Assembly: GCF_002278035.1 (NCBI RefSeq)
Contig: NZ_CP022603.1
Coordinates: forward strand, 1-64,000
DNA length: 64,000 nt
Direction of reading: 5' to 3'
Origin: Ochrobactrum quorumnocens
Lineage (GTDB): Bacteria > Pseudomonadota > Alphaproteobacteria > Rhizobiales > Rhizobiaceae
Shown: one piece after another, positions 51,938 to 61,045 of the stretch
Layout: each line of letters starts with the position of its first letter
Numbering within the stretch: the first letter of the stretch is position 1
The notes under the pieces: generated by a model
Database searches by the model: none
What the model saw: the letters and a program-made list of their open reading frames with translations, nothing else
Told to the model about the DNA's origin: nothing
Made by a program: the position numbers and the translations under genes

Positions 51938-52396
51938 ATGTCTCAGGCCAAGCAAGAACTCGAAGCCGCATTCACGATGGGCCTTTCCACGGCAGCCCGG
52001 AAAATGCGCAACCTTTTCGACTCCCGCGTGCGTGAGCGGGGCCTGACACTTGCGCGTGCCCGTGTGCTTCTGCTTCTTGCGGAACAAAGAGATTGGAACC
52101 AACGTGAACTGGCAGATGCACTCGAAATCGAGCACCCGTCTGTGGTTCGTCTGCTCGATGGTTTGGAAAAGCAGGGGCTTATTTATCGTGCTGTAGTAGA
52201 AGGGGATCGGCGCGCCAAGCGCATCGAACTCACGGATGAAGCACAGGCACAGGTCAAGCAGCTTCAGGATGTCACTCAAGCCATCCGTACAGAACTCTTG
52301 CAACGGATCGACCAGAAGTCACTTGAAACCGCACTCTCCGTTCTTCACGAAATCAGCCAGACCGTTGAAACGGCGCTGACTGAAAAAGCCAAGTGA
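51938..52396 (+). CDS. MarR-family transcriptional regulator
   Basis: 152 residues from ATG 51938; the frame opens at 51893 but crosses the palindromes. Winged helix about 45-110: WNQRELADALEIEHPSVVRL, then LDGLEKQGLIYRAVVEGDRR, where the Asp-Arg wing is typical of MarR. It sits 6 bp before the MFS efflux gene and, like EmrR, probably represses the efflux operon until a toxic compound binds. No clear ribosome site is visible, so the start is moderately certain. Confidence 0.86.
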   Translation: MSQAKQELEAAFTMGLSTAARKMRNLFDSRVRERGLTLARARVLLLLAEQRDWNQRELADALEIEHPSVVRLLDGLEKQGLIYRAVVEGDRRAKRIELTDEAQAQVKQLQDVTQAIRTELLQRIDQKSLETALSVLHEISQTVETALTEKAK

Positions 52397-52402
52397 TGCG
52401 CG

Positions 52403-54049
52403 ATGTCGGACAGAAGCGACGATAAACCGACAGCAACGAACGAGCCACCTTCCACGGCGCAGGCTGCAGCGCCCGCGGTTCCGCATATGCCGGTTTATAT
52501 GTCTGCAATCTATATTGCAGCGTCGGTCCTCATGTGGTCGACACGCGGCCTGAGCATGTATTTCATTTCAGCCAACACGCAGCAGATACAGGGTTCGCTC
52601 GGCGCGACATTGACCGAAACCTCATGGCTGATTGCGGCCTATATGGCGCCTTATGCGAGCCTCACCATTTTGCTGGTCAAGATACGCACGCAATTTGGGC
52701 TTCGTCGTTTTGCGGAAATTGCTATCGCAATCTTTCTCGTATCGTCGCTACTGCATTTGCTGGTCTATGATATCTGGTCGGCCATTCCGATCCGCTTTAT
52801 CGCGGGCGCTGCCGCCGCTCCCGTTTCGACCATCGGCTTTCTCTATATGCTCGAGGCCTTTCCGCCTGCAAAGAAGATGACCTGGGGTCTAAGTCTTGCG
52901 CTCACCTGTTCTGCGGCGGCTGGTCCGTTCGCGCGCGTGATTTCGCCGATGTTGTTTGATATCGGGCAATGGCAGCAGCTTTATATGGTCGAAATCGGTC
53001 TGTCGCTTGCCGCCTTCGCGGTCGTGTACGTTTTGCCGATGACGCAGGTTCCACGTGCAAAAGTGCTGCATTGGCTGGATTTTGTCGCCTATGGATTGAT
53101 CGCCATCGGCTTCGGCCTTCTGGCTGCCATTCTCGTTCAGGGCAAAAATTATTGGTGGTTCGAAGCGCCTTGGATTGGCGTCTGCCTCGCCATTTCCATC
53201 GCAGCTCTTGCCTGTGCTGTGGCGATTGAAATTAACCGCGAACAGCCGCTGATGAACCTTCAGTGGCTATTTTCGCCGGAAATTCTGCGCTTCACACTGA
53301 TCTTGTTCGTGTTTCGCATTGTGCTGGCCGAACAGACAGCAGGTGCGGTAGGGTTGTTTCAGGCTTTTGGCCTACAGGATGGCCAAAGTCAGGGGCTTTA
53401 TCTTATCATCCTTGTTGCATCGCTGGCGGGTGGCCTTGTGTGTGGCATGTGGATGAGCCTTGAACGCGTCTCGACTATTTTCGGACTGGCGTTGATCTTC
53501 ATCGCAGTTGGCGCATTTATGGATAGCCATGCGACCAATCTGACACGGCCACACAATGCCTATCTCAGTCAGGCATTGATTGCTTTTGGTGGCGCATTGT
53601 TTCTGCCTCCGGCAATGCTGACAGGCATCACTAAGGCGATGAAGCAAGGGCCAACTTACATGACGAGCTTCATCGTCATCTTCCTGTTCACGCAGAATAT
53701 TGGTGGTCTGATTGGCTCAGCCGTGTTCAGCACCTTCATTTCGATCCGCGAGAAGTATCATTCGGCTCATCTGGTCGAACAGCTCGTGATGTCTAATCCG
53801 GTCGTCGCGCAGCGTGTTCAGGCACTTTCAGGCAGCTATTCAAAGGTCCTCGCCGATCAGGGCCTGACCAAGGCCGAAGGGCTGGTTCTTCTGGGGCAGC
53901 AGGTCACGCGTGAAGCAACGGTGCTTTCTTACAATGATGCGTTCCTGGCGATTTCAGTCATTGCGATTGTCTCGCTCGGATGCCTGATCGCCTATCGGCT
54001 TTTTGAGAATATGCAAATCCGCCGCCATCCGGAAGTGAGGGCAAGTTAG
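52403..54049 (+). CDS. MFS drug-efflux transporter, DHA2 (EmrB-like)
   Basis: A 548-residue membrane protein with about 14 helices, the DHA2 size. SLGATLTETSWLIAAYMAPY is the classic helix-1/2 region of EmrB, and LLVKIRTQFGLRRFAEIAIA is the loop 2-3 motif. A 40-residue hydrophilic N-terminus precedes helix 1. The adaptor gene (54175) follows after repeat copy E, so the order is emrB-emrA rather than the usual emrA-emrB. The repeat border provides the TAG stop of this gene. Confidence 0.88.
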   Translation: MSDRSDDKPTATNEPPSTAQAAAPAVPHMPVYMSAIYIAASVLMWSTRGLSMYFISANTQQIQGSLGATLTETSWLIAAYMAPYASLTILLVKIRTQFGLRRFAEIAIAIFLVSSLLHLLVYDIWSAIPIRFIAGAAAAPVSTIGFLYMLEAFPPAKKMTWGLSLALTCSAAAGPFARVISPMLFDIGQWQQLYMVEIGLSLAAFAVVYVLPMTQVPRAKVLHWLDFVAYGLIAIGFGLLAAILVQGKNYWWFEAPWIGVCLAISIAALACAVAIEINREQPLMNLQWLFSPEILRFTLILFVFRIVLAEQTAGAVGLFQAFGLQDGQSQGLYLIILVASLAGGLVCGMWMSLERVSTIFGLALIFIAVGAFMDSHATNLTRPHNAYLSQALIAFGGALFLPPAMLTGITKAMKQGPTYMTSFIVIFLFTQNIGGLIGSAVFSTFISIREKYHSAHLVEQLVMSNPVVAQRVQALSGSYSKVLADQGLTKAEGLVLLGQQVTREATVLSYNDAFLAISVIAIVSLGCLIAYRLFENMQIRRHPEVRAS

Positions 54050-54152
54050 AGCACAGCTCCAAAAGCGCGAACCGGTTTTCGGAATAAGATGAGCTTAAAG
54101 ACAAAAAGATAGAGCATTTCGAATGATCCAACTTAATCCAGAAATTCTCTAA
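54047..54152 (+). repeat. Dispersed repeat, copy E (about 105 bp)
   Basis: It begins TAGAGC, whose TAG is the MFS stop codon (54047-54049). It shares GCGAACCGGTTTTCGGAATAAGATG and AAGACAAAAAGATAGAGCATTTC (both quoted only in part: AACCGGTTTTCGGAATAAG, AAAAAGATAGAGCATTTC) with copy D read in reverse. Module-2 hairpin: AGAGCATTTC (54111-54120) with GAAATTCTCT (54141-54150), one mismatch. It lies inside the emrB-emrA-like unit. Confidence 0.78.
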
Positions 54153-54174
54153 TTTAATCGACGAGTGTTTGAAC

Positions 54175-55215
54175 ATGTCAGTTGGAAAACAATATATTCG
54201 CGGCGGCTTAGCCCTCATCATTGGCTTTGCAGGCGTTTTTATGGTTCTTTGGGCATGGCAATTGCCGCCATTCAAGCACAGTGTCGAGACGACGGATAAT
54301 GCCTATGTCCGTGGACAGGTAACAATCATCAGCCCACAAGTCGCAGGCTATGTAACCAAGGTCGATGCGAACGATTATCAGGTGGTCAAGCAGGGGCAAT
54401 TTCTGTTTGAGATCGACAGCCGAAGCTACCAGCAAAAGCTGGATCAGGCAGAGGCATCGCTCGCCACCAAGCGGGCGGCGCTGGCCAATTCGCAGCAAAG
54501 CCAACGTTCCGCAGAAGCAACAATTCAGTCGCGGCAGGCACAGATTTCAGGCGCAAATGCTGCTTTGGAAGTTGCGCAGGCCAATGCCAAGCGTGTTGAA
54601 GCCTTGCTGCCTCGTGGTGTGACGACACAAAGTTCGGCCGATACTGCGCATGGCACGCTGCTTCAGGCGCAGGCAACAGTTGCGGAAGCCCAAGCCGCTC
54701 TAGCCGTTGCGAAGCAAGATCTTCAATCCATTATCGTTAATCGTGAGAGCCTTAACGCCGATATCGCCAGCGCGGAAGCTACGGTGGAACTGGCAAAGAT
54801 CGATCTTCAGAACACCAGGATCATTGCCCCGCGTGATGGCAAGCTGGGCGAAGTCGGTGTTCGTCTCGGACAATATGTGACGGCGGGCACTCAGCTTGTC
54901 TCGCTCGTGCCCAACACCAAGTGGGTTATTGCAAACTTCAAGGAAACCCAGCTTTACGGCATGAAGGTTGGCCAACCTGTAACCTTTACGGTTGATGCGC
55001 TGCGCCATGCCGAACTAAGGGGCCACTTGGAGGCATTTGCGCCAGCAGCGGGCTCGGAATTCAGCGTTATCAAATCCGATAATGCCACCGGCAATTTCAC
55101 CAAGATTACTCAGCGATTGTCCGTGCGCATAGCCATAGATGACGGCCAACCGGATGCCGATCTGCTGGCACCCGGCATGTCTGTCGTGGTTCGGGTGGAT
55201 ACCGCCGCGAATTAA
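54175..55215 (+). CDS. HlyD-family efflux adaptor (EmrA-like)
   Basis: A 346-residue membrane-fusion protein with one N-terminal helix (about 10-30), a lipoyl half-motif (VETTDNAYVRGQVTIISPQV), a coiled-coil hairpin (about 80-190, rich in Ala/Gln/Glu) and the second half (IIAPRDGKLGEVGVRLGQYV). ATG 54175 is used; a TTG two codons earlier is in frame. It would link the EmrB-like pump at 52403 to an outer-membrane channel, which is not encoded here. Confidence 0.88.
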   Translation: MSVGKQYIRGGLALIIGFAGVFMVLWAWQLPPFKHSVETTDNAYVRGQVTIISPQVAGYVTKVDANDYQVVKQGQFLFEIDSRSYQQKLDQAEASLATKRAALANSQQSQRSAEATIQSRQAQISGANAALEVAQANAKRVEALLPRGVTTQSSADTAHGTLLQAQATVAEAQAALAVAKQDLQSIIVNRESLNADIASAEATVELAKIDLQNTRIIAPRDGKLGEVGVRLGQYVTAGTQLVSLVPNTKWVIANFKETQLYGMKVGQPVTFTVDALRHAELRGHLEAFAPAAGSEFSVIKSDNATGNFTKITQRLSVRIAIDDGQPDADLLAPGMSVVVRVDTAAN

Positions 55216-55220
55216 CAGAC

Positions 55221-55335
55221 GGATTTACTTAAAGTGGCTCCCGTTAAGACGAAATGGTTGGAACCGCTGTACCTGTTTGTTTTTACATATTATCCTACGC
55301 AAAATTTCTGCTCACTTTTTGCTGGAAATGCTTTA
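55221..55335 (-). repeat. Dispersed repeat, copy F (about 115 bp)
   Basis: Read on the minus strand it begins TTAAAGCATTTCCAGC and shares TTTTGCGTAGGATAAT, AAACAAACAGGTA and AGCGGTTC with copy C at 20551. The second module has lost its pairing, so this copy is decayed. The TAA stop of the EamA gene at 55333 lies at the border shared with copy C (TTAAAGCATTTCC). Confidence 0.72.
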
Positions 55336-56250
55336 ACCGTGGCTGGCATCATTTGGCACCAACGGCGTGACCTTTTTGACTTTGTCGCGGTGGAAGATGA
55401 ACAGTCCGGCAAGCACGATGATGGCCGCTCCGATGAGGGTTTGCTGATCGGGCAACTCGTTGAAAAACATCCATCCGAAAATGATCGCCCAAAGCAACAG
55501 CGTATATTGCAACGGTGCCAACATAGAAGCGGGGGCAAGCTTGAGTGCGCGGGTGATCAACAAATGTGCAAGGCAAGCAACGATCCCGAGCAGTAGCAAG
55601 GCAAGCAACTCGCCTGTAGTGAAAGGGGTCCAATGTCCAATACTGAGGACTGCGCCAACGACGAGACAGCCCAAAGTCTGCCACGTTACCAGCGTTGCAT
55701 CCGGCGTTGAACGCAGCACGCGACCAAGCACAAGCGTCATAGCAAAAGAAATACTACCGAGAAGACCGAACACTGACGGCCATGAAAGCATCGCCGAAGA
55801 AGGGCGCAGAGCGATGATGACGCCGATGAAGCCGATGAAGACGGCAAGCCAACGCCGCCAGCCGATACGTTCACCAAGCAGAAAATGGGAGAGTGCTGCC
55901 ACATAGATTGGTCCGGCCATGTAGAAGGTCATGACGTCAGCCAGGGGGAGGAATGTTACCGCCGCGTAGAACAAGGCGGTATCAGCCGTTGCTAAAACGA
56001 CGCGTGCCAACTGCAGCGAAGGCTGTTGCACTTGAAACAGTGCCGTGACTGGCTGTCGTGACAACATCGGGCCGAGCACAAAGAACGCGCCAAAGGAGCG
56101 GATCAACAAAACTTGACCGACCGAAAAACTGGCTACTAGCCATTTGCCCATGGCGTCGTTCAAAGCGAACATGAAATCGCCGAGCAGCATCAAAAGAATG
56201 CCAGCCATAACAGCGTTGCCGCCCACGGCCAAAGCCGTTTTTTTATTCAT
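55333..56250 (-). CDS. EamA-family (DMT) transporter
   Basis: A 305-residue membrane protein with ten helices in two EamA repeats (about 15-145 and 160-295). MFALNDAMGKWLVASFSVGQ opens the first repeat and FLLGERIGWRRWLAVFIGFI closes it. Such carriers export amino acids, nucleobases or other metabolites; the substrate is unknown. It is divergent from a similar gene at 56466, with 215 bp between that show no other gene. Confidence 0.86.
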   Translation of the reverse strand: MNKKTALAVGGNAVMAGILLMLLGDFMFALNDAMGKWLVASFSVGQVLLIRSFGAFFVLGPMLSRQPVTALFQVQQPSLQLARVVLATADTALFYAAVTFLPLADVMTFYMAGPIYVAALSHFLLGERIGWRRWLAVFIGFIGVIIALRPSSAMLSWPSVFGLLGSISFAMTLVLGRVLRSTPDATLVTWQTLGCLVVGAVLSIGHWTPFTTGELLALLLLGIVACLAHLLITRALKLAPASMLAPLQYTLLLWAIIFGWMFFNELPDQQTLIGAAIIVLAGLFIFHRDKVKKVTPLVPNDASHG

Positions 56251-56465
56251 GATTTAGGGGTGCTCCGACCACTGGTTCAACGCGTTCTCGCGCGCAAATC
56301 CATCACTGAAGTTTGCCGGATAATATCGCTGCATGTTTGAATGAGAACTGCTTACTCCGCGCGTTATGCCTTTGCAAGATGGTCGGTGTCTAACGCACCT
56401 CAGAACAAGCCTTCTCAAGTGGCTCGACGTAAGCTATAGCGGCTTCGCTTCACTGTGAGGTCATC

Positions 56466-57362
56466 ATGAGTTCTGGAAACGCTGAGTCGAAGCCGATCTT
56501 CGGGATTGCACTCGCCTCCGCAGGTTACGCCTGCTTCGCTCTGCAAGACGCCATCGTCAAATGGCTCGTTGCTGATTATGCGGTTCCGCAAATTCTTTTC
56601 ATGCGAAGCCTCGTTATTGTGATCATCACCGGTAGCCTAGCCTGGCGGCTCGGTCATCCTTCCGTCTTTAAAAGCAAATATCGCAATACGCTTGTTCTGC
56701 GGGCTGGTTTGATGCTGCTTGCCTGGCTGCTCTTTTATAATGCGGCTCGCCATCTCGGCCTTGCGGAATTGACGACGCTCTACTTCTCAGCACCGATTAT
56801 GGTGATGTTCCTGTCGATCTTTATTCTCAAAGAGAAGATTGGGTTGGGGCGCTGGGTCGCGTGTTTCGGTGGGTTCGTGGGCGTACTCATCGCGGCCAAC
56901 CCGACCCATTCGCCCCATCTGATACCCGCTGCGATGTGCGTGGTTGCAGGCTTCTGCTGGGCTTTGAGCACGATCCTGATCCGCCTTGTCAGCAGAACCG
57001 AGACAACTTTGACCCAGATGTGGGCGACCAGTCTGCTGTTTGGTATCGCTTGCGCGGTTTCCTTCCCATGGGTCTGGAAGACACCCGACGTATCAGCGTG
57101 GGTCTTGATGATTGGGCTTGGTCTTGTTGCAACGGTTGGACAATATCTTCTTTATGAAGGTTTCCGCTATGCGCCAGCCTCGGCGCTTGCACCAACTGAG
57201 TTCACCGGTCTAATCTGGGCATTCCTCTACGGTTATGCGATCTGGGCGGAGGTTCCGGCATCAAACGTTGCATTCGGAGCGGTCTTGATTGTCTGCTCCA
57301 GCCTTGTGCTTGTCGCGTGGGAGAAGAGGGCGGTACGAGTGCGCGTCGTCCGGCCCGGTTGA
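56466..57362 (+). CDS. EamA-family (DMT) transporter
   Basis: 298 residues with ten helices in two EamA repeats. GYACFALQDAIVKWLVADYA resembles the start of the divergent paralogue at 55333, and IFILKEKIGLGRWVACFGGF is the repeat junction. The pair probably arose by inverted duplication or separate acquisition. ATG 56466 follows GAGG. The substrate is unknown. Confidence 0.86.
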   Translation: MSSGNAESKPIFGIALASAGYACFALQDAIVKWLVADYAVPQILFMRSLVIVIITGSLAWRLGHPSVFKSKYRNTLVLRAGLMLLAWLLFYNAARHLGLAELTTLYFSAPIMVMFLSIFILKEKIGLGRWVACFGGFVGVLIAANPTHSPHLIPAAMCVVAGFCWALSTILIRLVSRTETTLTQMWATSLLFGIACAVSFPWVWKTPDVSAWVLMIGLGLVATVGQYLLYEGFRYAPASALAPTEFTGLIWAFLYGYAIWAEVPASNVAFGAVLIVCSSLVLVAWEKRAVRVRVVRPG

Positions 57363-57423
57363 GGGGCAACGCACTGCTTCAAAGCTGCTTTCGGGTTGAT
57401 ATTCAAAGAAGAATGCTTTTCGG

Positions 57424-57793
57424 TTGAGAAAGTTTGATGTATCGACGCACGTCACTGGAGATCGAAATGCTAACCACGTCTTCTCAAGATTAGATACCAA
57501 GCAGCGCTTTGAGAAACATCGATCAGAATTAACCCGTTCTGATTTGGTTGTTATCGAGCACTTGTTGTCGATGCCGGTCGAAGAAATGATATTTCAGAAC
57601 GCTGAAGATATCGCTTCAAAAAGCGGAACCAGTGATGCGATGTTTATCCGTGCTGCCTGACGTTTGGGTTTTAGCGGCCCGCCGGAATTGAAGCGTCTTT
57701 GCAGTCGCCCAATCGCCAAGACCAACCAACGCCGAAGGCCTCTCGCAGCGCTTTCGCGCGACAGGCGATGATTTATGTCGCATGAGATGCTAA
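57424..57793 (+). pseudogene. Decayed RpiR-family regulator (N-terminal HTH remnant)
   Basis: The 57424-57660 frame encodes RFEKHRSELTRSDLVVIEHL and FQNAEDIASKSGTSDAMFIR, the HTH_6 domain of RpiR proteins, then stops at TGA (57658). The same frame continues RLGFSGPPELKRLC, the next family segment, so the TGA replaces a sense codon (probably Arg). After about 57702 homology-like sequence moves to another frame (PTNAEGLSQRFRATGDD) and ends at 57793. The whole SIS domain is missing and the start is only a TTG. At least two lesions mark it as a relic. Confidence 0.75.
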
Positions 57794-57821
57794 AACTTGG
57801 GTGCTCGTTTGGATGCGCCAA

Positions 57822-58841
57822 TCACTCATGAATGATGAGTTGAAACCATATATCGAGAAAGCGGCTGCGCTTCAGCCCATCGAGGTAGACGAGAAGTTCT
57901 GGACCAAGCTCGACTGGCTGGAGAGAGGTCAATTCTGATGGGCTTGCTTCAGATGCCAAACCAGTCTTTTCCAGTATGTCCTGACCACTTGGAGAAAGCA
58001 GGAATGTGATGGCTTGCTCGGCAATGTTAGAGTGCCTGCTTCGGCCAGGAATGAGTGCTGTCCAGGGCAGGGCAACTACGTAATCCTGGGGCATGATCAC
58101 GATGAAGTCTTTCGGATCGTAATGCCACTTGCTGATGTCCGACAGCGGAACGTTATAGGCCAGATCGATCCGGCCGGACGATAACGCGTGCAACAGGTCT
58201 TCACTATTTTCATAGATACGCGCTTGAGAAACACCGAAGGCGCGAACAATGCGCCAGAACAGTGGCGACCGTATAGAATCCTGCGCCGCCAGTGTATAGC
58301 TGACATTGTCGATACCGATATTTACAAGCCCCACGCGGCGCTGAAAACGTGAGAGGTTTTGTTCCAGCAAACGTGCCAGTTCGATGCGCGTCGTAGGAAA
58401 TTCATTGTCCAGAGCGCTCCGTCTGACAACGCTCACGGCAGGATCAAAACCAATGCTGAAAAGCTCGTTTCGCCAGTGCGTCTGCGCTGGTAGTCCGGCG
58501 TTACGAGCGATGGCGGTTCTTTGCTGCGCTCCACCTTCATTGGCGATGAGAACGGCGAGGTCGGGTGTAGAAAGAATGACGAGGTCAGCAGCACTTGCTT
58601 CATCTGCACCCGCGAGAAGCCGCGATGTCCATTCACCGGGTCTGATCTGTCGATAGACGATATTCATGCCGGGCAATTGCTCGGCCAATCCGGTTGCTAC
58701 AGGTCCGAGTGTTTCCGGAGCGATGTCGCCAACAATTCGGAATTCAGGTCTGGAAGCCGGACCATTCTGCGCGTTTGCATCGTGCCATGAGGACACGATC
58801 AGCATCAGAAAGCTACAAAGGTGCAGGGCCGCACGCCTCAT
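57822..58841 (-). CDS. Periplasmic binding-protein-like partner of the two-component system
   Basis: 339 residues with a signal peptide (ALHLCSFLMLIVSSWHDANA, about 4-24) and a type-2 binding-protein fold of the Fe3+/SBP_bac_6 kind: NIVYRQIRPGEWTSRLLAG, AADLVILSTPDLAVLIAN, SGRIDLAYNVPLSD, then ALPWTALIPGRSRH. The start overlaps the histidine-kinase stop by 4 bp, and no transporter is in this operon. That recalls PgtC, the binding-protein-like partner of the PgtA/PgtB phosphoglycerate sensor system, so a sensory role is more likely than transport. Confidence 0.75.
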   Translation of the reverse strand: MRRAALHLCSFLMLIVSSWHDANAQNGPASRPEFRIVGDIAPETLGPVATGLAEQLPGMNIVYRQIRPGEWTSRLLAGADEASAADLVILSTPDLAVLIANEGGAQQRTAIARNAGLPAQTHWRNELFSIGFDPAVSVVRRSALDNEFPTTRIELARLLEQNLSRFQRRVGLVNIGIDNVSYTLAAQDSIRSPLFWRIVRAFGVSQARIYENSEDLLHALSSGRIDLAYNVPLSDISKWHYDPKDFIVIMPQDYVVALPWTALIPGRSRHSNIAEQAITFLLSPSGQDILEKTGLASEASPSELTSLQPVELGPELLVYLDGLKRSRFLDIWFQLIIHE

Positions 58842-60247
58842 GGAGTTGTCCCTCCGAGGGGGGCAGTTGGCAGGGTTACAACAACACTTGTTCCGCCGCC
58901 CTGTCGATCTCGCAATTCGATATGTCCGCCAAGCGCTTCAGCGACCATTTTTGCAATCGATAATCCAAGGCCAGAGCCGGGTTTGGTTTGATCGGCACGG
59001 ACGAAGCGTTCAAAGGCGCGTTCTTTAATTTCTGGCGACAGGCCGGGCCCCCTGTCATGGACGCAGAGCTCGATCATGCCATTCTTCTCGTGCAGATCGA
59101 TAACGATAGAACCCGGCGCATGGATGAGAGCGTTTTCGACGATGTTGCGGACCATCTCGCGAAGGCTGATTGTTTCGCCGTTCACATAAAGCGGGTTGTC
59201 GGGAGCATTGAGGCTGATCGTTCCGTGCAAATCCTGATAGCGTCCTTCAGCGCGCAATCTGCGAACTGCTTCCTGAGCGACCTGACGCAGATCGAGAATT
59301 TCGAGGTTTCGCGACTGAATACTGTGCAACGTGGTTGCTTCAGACAAAAGCTGATTGGCGAGCAAGCTGGCGCTGATGGAATTGGCGTGGATCCGGGTCA
59401 GAATTTCCTGTTTCCGGCGTTCGTCGGGTTCTTCCAGAGACAGCTCCGTCAAGGCGCGTAATGCTGTTAGTGGCGTGCGCATCTGATGAGCGGCATCGGC
59501 GGTGACAAGTTTTAACCCGGCAAGCACGGTATTCAGGCGATCCATGAAATCATTGAGTGCAGACACAAGCGCACTTACTTCTTTGGGGATGGGGCCTGGA
59601 ACGGGACTTAAATCTGATGAAGATCGCTGGCGAAGGTCAGATTCAACGGTACGCAGTGGTCGAAATGCGAGTCTGATTGCCAGCCAGATAAGGGCCAAAG
59701 CTAACAGCGCGACGCCAAAAGCAGGCAATATCGTGTTGAGGCTTAATTGCAGCGTAAGCTGCCGCCGTGCCTCACGGGTTTCGCCGACCAGAACATCCAC
59801 CCAGCCGCCGCCTTTAGCGTCACTGTGATAACGGGCGACAGCGGCAATCCGTACCTTTTCGCCACGATAGACACTATCACTCAGGCGAAGTCGGCTATTG
59901 CTACCATGTTCAATCTCCAGCCCCAGAATGGGCGAGCCGGTAAGTAGACTGCCATCGGGCGCGACCACGCGATAAAAAATGCGGTTGAGCCGCGATGTGC
60001 CAAGAATGGCAAAGGCGGAGTGAGGAAGGTCCACACTAAGCGCGCCATCCTGCAATGTAATGGTGTCAGCGATGGAAAGTGCTGCTGCCCCAAGCACACG
60101 ATCAAAGGCTTCATCAGCCGCGCGGTGTGCATACCAGCGGCCCAGAAAAAATAGCAAAACAGTCACAGTGAGCAGAGTCATGCCGCCGCCGATGAGAATA
60201 CGGCGCTGGATTGAATATTCTCTGTTTGCTGTTGCTTGGGCCATCAT
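58838..60247 (-). CDS. Sensor histidine kinase (TctE/QseC-like)
   Basis: 469 residues: helix 1 (about 17-37), periplasmic 2CSK_N-type domain (about 38-170), helix 2 (about 172-192), HisKA with phospho-His H254 (TADAAHQMRTPLTALRAL), and HATPase with VRNIVENALIHAPG (N box), CVHDRGPGLSPE (G1) and PGSGLGLSIAKMVAEALGG (G2). The start overlaps the response-regulator stop (ATGA). The small periplasmic domain may receive the signal from the binding-protein-like product encoded next. Confidence 0.9.
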   Translation of the reverse strand: MMAQATANREYSIQRRILIGGGMTLLTVTVLLFFLGRWYAHRAADEAFDRVLGAAALSIADTITLQDGALSVDLPHSAFAILGTSRLNRIFYRVVAPDGSLLTGSPILGLEIEHGSNSRLRLSDSVYRGEKVRIAAVARYHSDAKGGGWVDVLVGETREARRQLTLQLSLNTILPAFGVALLALALIWLAIRLAFRPLRTVESDLRQRSSSDLSPVPGPIPKEVSALVSALNDFMDRLNTVLAGLKLVTADAAHQMRTPLTALRALTELSLEEPDERRKQEILTRIHANSISASLLANQLLSEATTLHSIQSRNLEILDLRQVAQEAVRRLRAEGRYQDLHGTISLNAPDNPLYVNGETISLREMVRNIVENALIHAPGSIVIDLHEKNGMIELCVHDRGPGLSPEIKERAFERFVRADQTKPGSGLGLSIAKMVAEALGGHIELRDRQGGGTSVVVTLPTAPLGGTTP

Positions 60248-60921
60248 TGCTGGGTTGTCTTGGAACGCAGGAGATATCCAACACCGCGCTGTGTCACGAT
60301 TTCCACGGCGCTGTTTTCCAGTTTCTTTCTGACGCGTGAGATCAGCAATTCGATAGCGTTGGGCGTTCCAGTGTCATCGTGGCCGAACAACTTAAGCACA
60401 AGCATATCCTTAGGCACCGTGACGTTAACGCGGGTTGCAAGCATTTCTAACACATCAAACTCACGCCGTCCGAAGTCGAGCGGCTGGTCACCTTCCATCA
60501 CTGATCTTTGGGTCAAATTGATCGATAGTTTGCCAATTCGCAAAACCGGTTGCGCGACCCCCATGTGTCGCCTTGCGACCGCCCTGATCCGGGCAACGAG
60601 CTCTCTGAGATCAAAAGGTTTCACCAGATAATCATCGGCACCGAGTTCCAGCAGATCGATCTTGTCTGCAATCTGGTTGCGGGCAGTAATGACAAGGACG
60701 GGGCAGGACAGTGAACGTTCGCGCATACTGCGCAGGATCGCAAAACCATCGCGGCCAGGAAGGTTGATGTCGAGCACAAGCAGATCAAATGAGCCGTTCA
60801 CAGCCAACTCTTCGCCTTGTACGCCGTCATAGACAGTCGTGACGGCATAGCCTTCCTTCTCAAGCTTTGATGCAATAGCAAACGCAATATCGATTGTGTC
60901 TTCTACGAGAAGGATGCGCAT
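60244..60921 (-). CDS. OmpR-family response regulator (TctD/QseB-like)
   Basis: 225 residues. Receiver domain with acidic pocket E7-D8 and phospho-acceptor D51 (LLVLDINLPGRDGF), then a winged-helix output domain (about 125-220; FGRREFDVLEMLATR, NAIELLISRVRKKLE). It is first gene of the RR-HK-binding-protein operon and divergent, over 124 bp, from the PhnD-like importer operon, which is the most likely regulated target. Confidence 0.9.
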   Translation of the reverse strand: MRILLVEDTIDIAFAIASKLEKEGYAVTTVYDGVQGEELAVNGSFDLLVLDINLPGRDGFAILRSMRERSLSCPVLVITARNQIADKIDLLELGADDYLVKPFDLRELVARIRAVARRHMGVAQPVLRIGKLSINLTQRSVMEGDQPLDFGRREFDVLEMLATRVNVTVPKDMLVLKLFGHDDTGTPNAIELLISRVRKKLENSAVEIVTQRGVGYLLRSKTTQQ

Positions 60922-61045
60922 GTTGTGTTCAATTTCAATGTTCTTGAGACGACAGGATTCTGACAGTTAGAATTGCTACTATCTGAGGCAATACTGGATG
61001 AGGCTGTAGCGCTTGTAACATAGCAAGTGCGCAGGGGAGGAAAAA

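Noticed and set aside
54125..54154. TGATCC with 18-bp spacer near the EmrA-like gene, as a further RpoE promoter
   Set aside because: The -10 position reads TCTAAT, not TA-GA, and the sequence is part of repeat copy E; most likely coincidence.
55333..57362. Divergent EamA genes as one inverted-repeat duplication
   Set aside because: The proteins are alike only at family level and the DNA shows no long inverted repeat, so a recent duplication is not supported.
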